The notes under the pieces: model-generated
Seen by the model: only the letters and a program-made list of their open reading frames with translations
Told to the model about the DNA's origin: nothing
Database searches by the model: none
Position numbers and translations under genes: made by a program
Origin: Oscillospiraceae bacterium
GTDB taxonomy: Bacteria; Bacillota_A; Clostridia; Oscillospirales; Oscillospiraceae
Direction of reading: 5' to 3'
DNA: 10,538 nt
Assembly: GCA_017455225.1 (NCBI GenBank)
Contig: JAFTBL010000122.1
Location: 1-10,538 of the forward strand
Shown: piece by piece, positions 6,312 through 10,538 of the stretch
Layout: each line of letters starts with the position of its first letter
Numbering within the stretch: position 1 is the first letter of the stretch

Positions 6312-8693
6312 TCACTTCAGCTCCACCACGGTCACGCCGGACTCGCCCTCTCCGTACCGGCCCAGACGGAAGCTCTTCACCCTGCGGCTGCGGCGCAGAT
6401 AATCGTGCACCGCCTTGCGCAGGGCGCCGGTGCCCTTGCCGTGGATGATGGTCACGGTGTTCAGCTTGGCCATGACAGCGGCGTCCAGATAGTTCTCCAC
6501 CACGCTCTCTGCCTCCAGTGTTTCAAGGCCCCGAATGTCCAGTTCCGAGGCAGCCCGGGTCTGCAGCTGCACTGTGGCGGAGCCCATGGGGCGGGGCGGC
6601 TCCTTTTTCGCTGCCTGTCCCTCCAGCAGCCGCACCTGACCGGCCTTGACGGTCATTTTCATCTTGCCCGCCTGCAGCAGCAGCGTGCCGTCACCGTTGA
6701 CGGACAGCACCTCCGCCGCCGTTTTCACGCCGGGCAGCTCCACCCGGTCGCCGGCGGCGATGGGGCGGCTGGGCGTGTATTCCGGCTCCTGCGGCTCCTC
6801 CGCAAGACGCAGATCCTCCTCCGCCTCTTTTAGGTGGCGGCGCACGCCGGCGCGGGCGTCGTTCAGCGCCTGATAGTCCGCCTGCCGCTGCTGAGCCCGG
6901 CGCAGCTCCTCCAGCTCGGCAAAGATCTCCTCCGCCTTCTCCTGCGCCTGGCGCACAATGCGGCGGGCGTCCGCCTCACCCTTGCCCCGGGCGTTGTCGC
7001 GGGCCTTTTCCATCTGCTCCCGGAAGGCACGGGCCTTGCGGGCGTCCTCCTCCCGCTGGCGGTACAGCCGATCCGCCTCCGTCTGGGCGCTTTCAAGACG
7101 TTGGCGCTTTTCCTCCAGCTGCACCAGCACGTCCTCAAACCGCTGGTCGTTGGCGCCGATCTGCCCCTTGGCCTCCTCGATGATCTCCTCCGACAGTCCC
7201 AGCCGGCGGGCGATGGCAAAGGCATTGGAGCGGCCGGGCACGCCGATCAGCAGCCGGTAAGTAGGCCGCAGCGTCTGCACGTCGAATTCGCAGGAGGCGT
7301 TCTCCACCCCGGCGGTAGTCATGGCAAAGGTCTTCAGCTCGGCGTAGTGGGTGGTGGCCGCCGTCAGCGCCCCCTGCCGCCGGGCATGCTGGATGATGGC
7401 AATGGCCAGCGCCGCGCCCTCCACCGGATCGGTGCCGGCGCCCAACTCGTCAAAAAGCAGCAAGCTGTCACCGTCCGCCTGTGCCAGGATCTCCACGATG
7501 TTGGACATATGGGCGGAGAAGGTAGACAGGCTCTGCTCAATGCTCTGCTCATCCCCGATATCCGCCAGCACCCGGTCAAATATCCGCAGCGTGCTGCCGT
7601 CGTCGGCGGGGATGTGCAGGCCGCACTGTGCCATCAGGCACAGAAGCCCCAGCGTTTTCAGCGTGACAGTCTTGCCGCCGGTGTTGGGGCCGGTGATGAC
7701 CAGCGTGTCAAACTGTTCGCCCAGCGACAGGCTGATGGGCACCGCCTTGGCCCTGTCCAGCAGCGGATGGCGGGCGTGGCGCAGCGTGACGCCGCCCCTG
7801 GGCTGCACGTCCGGGCGGGTGGCATTCATGTCATAGCTCAGCTGCGCCCGGGCGAAGATCACGTCCAGCCGCACCAGGCACTCATAATCGGACAGGATGT
7901 TGGACTGGCACTCGGCGCACGCGGCACTGAGGGTCATGAGGATCCGGTCGATCTCCTTTTCCTCCTTGGCCTGCAGCTCCTTCAGCTCGTTGTTGGCCTG
8001 CACCACACCCATGGGCTCGACGAACAGCGTGGCGCCGGAGGAGGACACATCATGTATCAGCCCCGGCAGATCGGCGCGATGCTCGGCCTTTACCGGCACC
8101 ACGAACCGCCCGTCCCGCTGGGTGATCAGCGCCTCCTGCAGCACCTTGGCGTAGGACGGCGAGGAAATGATGCGCTGCAGGATCTGCCGCCCCTTGGAGG
8201 CGGCGGCGCGCATCTTGCGGCGGATGTCCGCCAGCTCCGGGCTGGCGGTATCGGCAATAGTCTCCTCATCCATGATGGCGCCCCGGATCTGATCCTCCAG
8301 ATGGCGGTTGGCATGGATGGCGGAAAACAGGTGGTCAATGGCGGTGGGCTCGCCCTGCCGCTCGGCGTCGTAGTCCGCCACCCGGCGGGCCGCCGTCAAA
8401 AGCGCAGCGATATCCAGCAGCTCCCGGGTATTCAGCATGCCGCCCTGATCCGCCCGGTGCAGCGACGGCGCCACATCCTTCACCCCGGAAAAGGGCGGAC
8501 TGCCGTGAAGCCCCAGCCGCTCTCTGGCGGCGTCGGTCTCATCCAGCAGACGCTGCACGTCCCGGAACTCCTCAGCGGGTGAAAGACGGAGACACCGGGT
8601 CTTGGCCTCGTCGCTGACCGCCTTTTGCGCCAGCAGCTCCAGGATCCGGGGCAGCTCCAGCGTGTGGATGGACTTTTCAAGCAATTCGTTCAT
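6312..8693 (-). CDS. mutS2: Endonuclease MutS2 (MutS-family ATPase with Smr domain)
   Basis: MutS2 is a MutS-like ATPase lacking the mismatch-reading domains. In some bacteria it suppresses recombination by cutting branched DNA; in Bacillus subtilis it also binds collided ribosomes and splits them for quality control. The 793 residues are full length. Visible parts: N-terminal core/clamp region (1-300), Walker A GPNTGGKT (335-342), signature region with SLSTFSAHM (388-396), Walker B LLLFDELGAG (411-420), TTHY (447-450), a long charged coiled coil (about 505-635), a KOW-like segment (646-690), and a C-terminal Smr domain (about 715-793) with LDIRG (718-722, the nuclease-associated LDxR motif) and HGKGTG (751-756). 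ATG 8693 has GAGGG at 8703-8707 with 9-nt spacing; this site overlaps the recO stop, so the two are probably translationally coupled. No GC-rich terminator follows the gene. Confidence 0.97.
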   Translation of the reverse strand: MNELLEKSIHTLELPRILELLAQKAVSDEAKTRCLRLSPAEEFRDVQRLLDETDAARERLGLHGSPPFSGVKDVAPSLHRADQGGMLNTRELLDIAALLTAARRVADYDAERQGEPTAIDHLFSAIHANRHLEDQIRGAIMDEETIADTASPELADIRRKMRAAASKGRQILQRIISSPSYAKVLQEALITQRDGRFVVPVKAEHRADLPGLIHDVSSSGATLFVEPMGVVQANNELKELQAKEEKEIDRILMTLSAACAECQSNILSDYECLVRLDVIFARAQLSYDMNATRPDVQPRGGVTLRHARHPLLDRAKAVPISLSLGEQFDTLVITGPNTGGKTVTLKTLGLLCLMAQCGLHIPADDGSTLRIFDRVLADIGDEQSIEQSLSTFSAHMSNIVEILAQADGDSLLLFDELGAGTDPVEGAALAIAIIQHARRQGALTAATTHYAELKTFAMTTAGVENASCEFDVQTLRPTYRLLIGVPGRSNAFAIARRLGLSEEIIEEAKGQIGANDQRFEDVLVQLEEKRQRLESAQTEADRLYRQREEDARKARAFREQMEKARDNARGKGEADARRIVRQAQEKAEEIFAELEELRRAQQRQADYQALNDARAGVRRHLKEAEEDLRLAEEPQEPEYTPSRPIAAGDRVELPGVKTAAEVLSVNGDGTLLLQAGKMKMTVKAGQVRLLEGQAAKKEPPRPMGSATVQLQTRAASELDIRGLETLEAESVVENYLDAAVMAKLNTVTIIHGKGTGALRKAVHDYLRRSRRVKSFRLGRYGEGESGVTVVELK

Positions 8694-8702
8694 GGTATGT
8701 AT

Positions 8703-8708
8703 CCCTCA
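8703..8708 (-). promoter_or_regulatory. mutS2 ribosome binding site overlapping the recO stop codon
   Basis: Minus-strand TGAGGG contains both the recO TGA (8708-8706) and the GAGGG ribosome site of mutS2. Ribosomes ending recO would therefore stop on the mutS2 initiation region, 9 nt before its ATG. Confidence 0.75.
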
Positions 8709-9467
8709 TACGTCGATCCGTACTGATTTGTAATAGTCCAGCGTGCGGAACGTCCGCTCCAGCTGGGCCTCGGTGAACGCTTCTGCCGCCCGCCCCAGCG
8801 TGCGCAGCGACTCTCCGTCCGTCTCAAAAGCGTACAGCCGCTTCGGCTCGGCGTAAAGCGCATGGCGCAGCGCCGCAAGGGCGCCCTCTGTCAGCGGCAA
8901 TGCCGCGCCCCCCGGCCGGCGGCAGGCGGCACAGTGCACCGTGCCCTCCGTCACGTCCAGCATGGGGCGCTCCGGCCGCTCCTTCCCGCACACGGCGCAG
9001 CCCCGCGCCAGCGGCTCAAAGCCGCACAGTGCCATGAGCCGCAGCTCGAACACCGGCTTCACCAGCGCCGGGGGCTTTTGCAGCGCGGACAGGGCGTACA
9101 ATCCGTTGAGCAGCAGGGACAATATGTCCCCCGCCGCCTCGTCCTCCGCGGTGACGCTTTCCGCCAATTCGGCAAAATAGGACGCCAGCGCCAGACGCTC
9201 GATGTCCTGCCGCAGGGCGTCGAACAGTTCGATGGTGGAGGCCTCCGAGGCGTAGTACCAGTTTTGCCGGCGGTAGACCGTCCATTCGGAATAGGCCAGT
9301 GCCTGACTGGAGGCCGCCAGCGGGCTGTTGCGCCGCCGGGCGCCCCGGGCGATCAGCGTCAGCCGGCCCAGCTCCGGCGTCAGCACGGTGAGGATCTTAT
9401 CGGCTTCCTTCGTCTCCGTCTGCCTCAGCACGATCCCCGTGGTCACGAATTTCCCCGTCTGCTGCAC
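8706..9467 (-). CDS. recO: DNA repair protein RecO
   Basis: RecO works with RecR (and RecF) to load RecA onto SSB-coated single-stranded DNA for gap and break repair. The 253-residue length is typical. The N-terminal OB-fold (about 1-80) opens with the family pattern of a short strand then VLRQTETKEADKILTVLT (13-30), ending in GARRRNS (42-48). A helical domain follows, and a zinc-binding part carries C157/C160 (CAVCG) and C179/C182 (CAAC). The start is GTG 9467: the encoded N-terminus fits the family, and AGGAGG (9477-9482) lies 9 nt upstream. The first 71 nt also encode the end of yqzL in another frame. The gene is sandwiched between yqzL and mutS2 in one minus-strand unit that presumably starts at or upstream of era. 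Confidence 0.96.
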   Translation of the reverse strand: MQQTGKFVTTGIVLRQTETKEADKILTVLTPELGRLTLIARGARRRNSPLAASSQALAYSEWTVYRRQNWYYASEASTIELFDALRQDIERLALASYFAELAESVTAEDEAAGDILSLLLNGLYALSALQKPPALVKPVFELRLMALCGFEPLARGCAVCGKERPERPMLDVTEGTVHCAACRRPGGAALPLTEGALAALRHALYAEPKRLYAFETDGESLRTLGRAAEAFTEAQLERTFRTLDYYKSVRIDV

Positions 9468-9564
9468 GGTCGTCTCCCTCCTGCCGGGCGCGGTTTTGTG
9501 CCGCGTGGAGCAGATACCACGCCGGCGCGCCCGTCTTGTAAAACAAGTCCCAATAATCCGCCAT
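9397..9564 (-). CDS. yqzL: YqzL-like small protein between era and recO
   Basis: A 55-residue protein whose N-terminus, MADYWDLFYKTGAPAWYLLH (1-20), fits the small Firmicute YqzL family (W-x-L-F...TG....YLL), which is found between era and recO. Position, strand and motif agree, so I regard it as a real gene despite its size. Its function is not known. ATG 9564 is chosen over the upstream in-frame GTG (9582) because GGGAGG (9573-9578) lies 8 nt before the ATG and inside the longer version. The first 32 codons are unique; the last 23 plus the stop overlap recO in a different frame and give a charged Asp/Glu/Arg tail that other YqzL proteins, usually about 45-50 residues, may lack. No membrane segment or metal site is visible. 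Confidence 0.78.
   Translation of the reverse strand: MADYWDLFYKTGAPAWYLLHAAQNRARQEGDDRAADGEIRDHGDRAEADGDEGSR
9477..9482 (-). promoter_or_regulatory. Ribosome binding site of recO inside yqzL
   Basis: AGGAGG on the minus strand, 9 nt before the recO GTG at 9467 and wholly inside the yqzL reading frame. Translation of yqzL would run across it, so yqzL may influence recO initiation. Confidence 0.8.
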
Positions 9565-9572
9565 TTCCGTCG

Positions 9573-9578
9573 CCTCCC
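9573..9578 (-). promoter_or_regulatory. Ribosome binding site of yqzL
   Basis: GGGAGG on the minus strand, 8 nt before ATG 9564. It decides the yqzL start and is itself good evidence that this small gene is translated. The 61-nt gap between era and yqzL shows no promoter or GC-rich terminator, so the two are likely co-transcribed. Confidence 0.8.
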
Positions 9579-9625
9579 TCACAGTTTATTCTGTGCGGAA
9601 GCGGCGGGTTTATCGCTGCCAAAAT

Positions 9626-10528
9626 TTACTCGTCCCGATAGCCCTGCGCGCGGATGAAATTCACGTTGTCGCGCCAGTTCTCCTTCACCTTGACCCACGT
9701 CTGCAAATAGACCTGCGTGCCCATGAACCGCTCGATATCCTGCCGGGCCAGGGTGTTGATCCGCTTCATCATGTCGCCGTGCTTGCCGATGATGATGCCC
9801 TTGTGGCTGGTCTTTTCGCAGTAGACGGTGACCTCCAGATCGATGATGCCGCTGTCGCGCTCGGTGAAGCGGGTCACCTCTACCGCCGTGCCGTGGGGGA
9901 TCTCCTTGTCAAGGCACAGCAGCATCTTCTCCCGCACGATCTCGGCGCACACCTGCGCGTCAGGCTGATCGGTGGTCATATCGTCGGGGAACAGCTGGGG
10001 GCCGGGCTTGGCGTACTTCTCCAGCTCCGCCGTCAGCTCCTCCAGCCCCTCGCCGGTCTTGGCGGAGATGGGGATGATCGCCTTGAAGTCGGGATACGCC
10101 TCGCTGTACGCGGCGATCACCGGCAGCAGCGCGGCCTTGTCCGCCACGGTGTCGATCTTGTTCACGCACAGGATGGCCGGCAGGCGCTCCTCGGCGATGC
10201 GCTGCAGCAGCACCTGCTCCGGCGTGCCCACGTTGGCGATGGGCTCCACCATCAGCACGGCGCACTCCACCGCGTCCAGACTCTGGCGCACCACCTTCAC
10301 CATGTAGTCCCCCAGCCGGGACCGGGGCTTGTGCAGTCCCGGCGTGTCCAGCAGCACCAGCTGGGTGTCGCCCCGGTTCACCACGCCGCAGATGCGGTTT
10401 CGGGTGGTCTGGGGCTTGTCGGACACGATGGCGATCTTTTCGCCCACCAGCGCGTTGGTCAGGCTGGATTTGCCCACGTTGGGGCGGCCGCACACGGTGA
10501 TCATGGCGGTCTTTGTAATGGTTGACAT
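9626..10528 (-). CDS. era: GTPase Era
   Basis: Era is an essential GTPase that binds the 3' end of 16S rRNA and helps mature the 30S subunit, coupling ribosome assembly to growth. The 300-residue length is typical. GTPase motifs: G1 GRPNVGKS (14-21), G2 with PQTTR (39-43), G3 DTPG (61-64), G4 NKID (123-126) and G5 SAK (155-157). The C-terminal KH domain (about 200-300) has its GKHG turn at 248-251 within GIIIGKHGDMMKRI, and the protein ends with a family-like WRDNVNFIRAQGY stretch. ATG 10528 is the first in-frame start visible; only 10 nt upstream are in the window and hold no clear ribosome site, so a downstream start at Met9 cannot be strictly excluded, though residues 1-8 look normal. It leads the era-yqzL-recO-mutS2 cluster; the promoter lies outside. 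Confidence 0.97.
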   Translation of the reverse strand: MSTITKTAMITVCGRPNVGKSSLTNALVGEKIAIVSDKPQTTRNRICGVVNRGDTQLVLLDTPGLHKPRSRLGDYMVKVVRQSLDAVECAVLMVEPIANVGTPEQVLLQRIAEERLPAILCVNKIDTVADKAALLPVIAAYSEAYPDFKAIIPISAKTGEGLEELTAELEKYAKPGPQLFPDDMTTDQPDAQVCAEIVREKMLLCLDKEIPHGTAVEVTRFTERDSGIIDLEVTVYCEKTSHKGIIIGKHGDMMKRINTLARQDIERFMGTQVYLQTWVKVKENWRDNVNFIRAQGYRDE

Positions 10529-10538
10529 AATCAGGTGA

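Noticed and set aside
6834..8582. Very long plus-strand reading frame opposite mutS2 (582 codons), and similar ones opposite recG (794-2167) and era (9593-10525)
   Set aside because: They are antisense to genes with unmistakable family motifs; in GC-rich DNA with strong third-position bias the opposite strand often stays open. Their translations are His/Gln/Gly-rich and resemble no family I recognise.
1..10538. Defence system, prophage, insertion sequence, CRISPR or other novel accessory system
   Set aside because: Every long coding region is a recognisable housekeeping or cell-envelope gene with normal neighbours; I saw no transposase, integrase, repeat array, tRNA or attachment-like repeat.

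Overview
This window reads as chromosomal housekeeping DNA from a GC-rich Clostridia-type Firmicute, most plausibly of the Oscillospiraceae/Ruminococcaceae kind (inference). The clues are the era-yqzL-recO order, a MutS2 with a C-terminal Smr domain, an HPr carrying both His15 and Ser46, strong AGGAGG-type ribosome binding sites, frequent GTG starts (recG, uvrC, recO) and GC-rich coding sequence separated by short AT-rich intergenic islands. No mobile element, CRISPR array, tRNA, rRNA or defence cassette is visible, and I found no convincing undescribed system.

Layout. Bases 1-130 are a leader with a candidate promoter for recG (+, branch-migration helicase). recG ends in a hairpin terminator that it shares with a convergent minus-strand pair: a NudC-like Nudix hydrolase followed, with a 13-nt overlap, by a lipoprotein with a YkuD L,D-transpeptidase domain. 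The NudC-like gene and uvrC (+) diverge from back-to-back promoters whose -35 boxes are 2 bp apart. uvrC ends in a second hairpin terminator, facing ptsH (-), which encodes HPr. ptsH has its own strong promoter in the AT-rich gap behind mutS2. The right-hand third is a tightly packed minus-strand cluster, era > yqzL > recO > mutS2. yqzL overlaps recO by 71 nt in another frame, and the recO stop codon lies inside the mutS2 ribosome binding site.

How the genes fit together. Four genes act in recombination, DNA repair or nucleic-acid quality control: recG (fork and junction remodelling), uvrC (dual incision in nucleotide excision repair), recO (RecA loading) and mutS2 (anti-recombination or ribosome-collision rescue, depending on species). 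Era is a 16S rRNA/30S maturation GTPase. NudC-type enzymes hydrolyse NADH and can remove NAD caps from RNA. HPr links sugar uptake to carbon catabolite control. The YkuD lipoprotein should act on peptidoglycan outside the membrane. All eight major proteins are full length with intact key motifs; the ninth, YqzL, is small and has an unusual tail. The most noteworthy details are the yqzL/recO double-coding overlap, the compact divergent promoter, a 12-nt block shared by the nudC and ptsH -10 regions, and the loss of the usual PFP residues after SQPW in the NudC-like enzyme.
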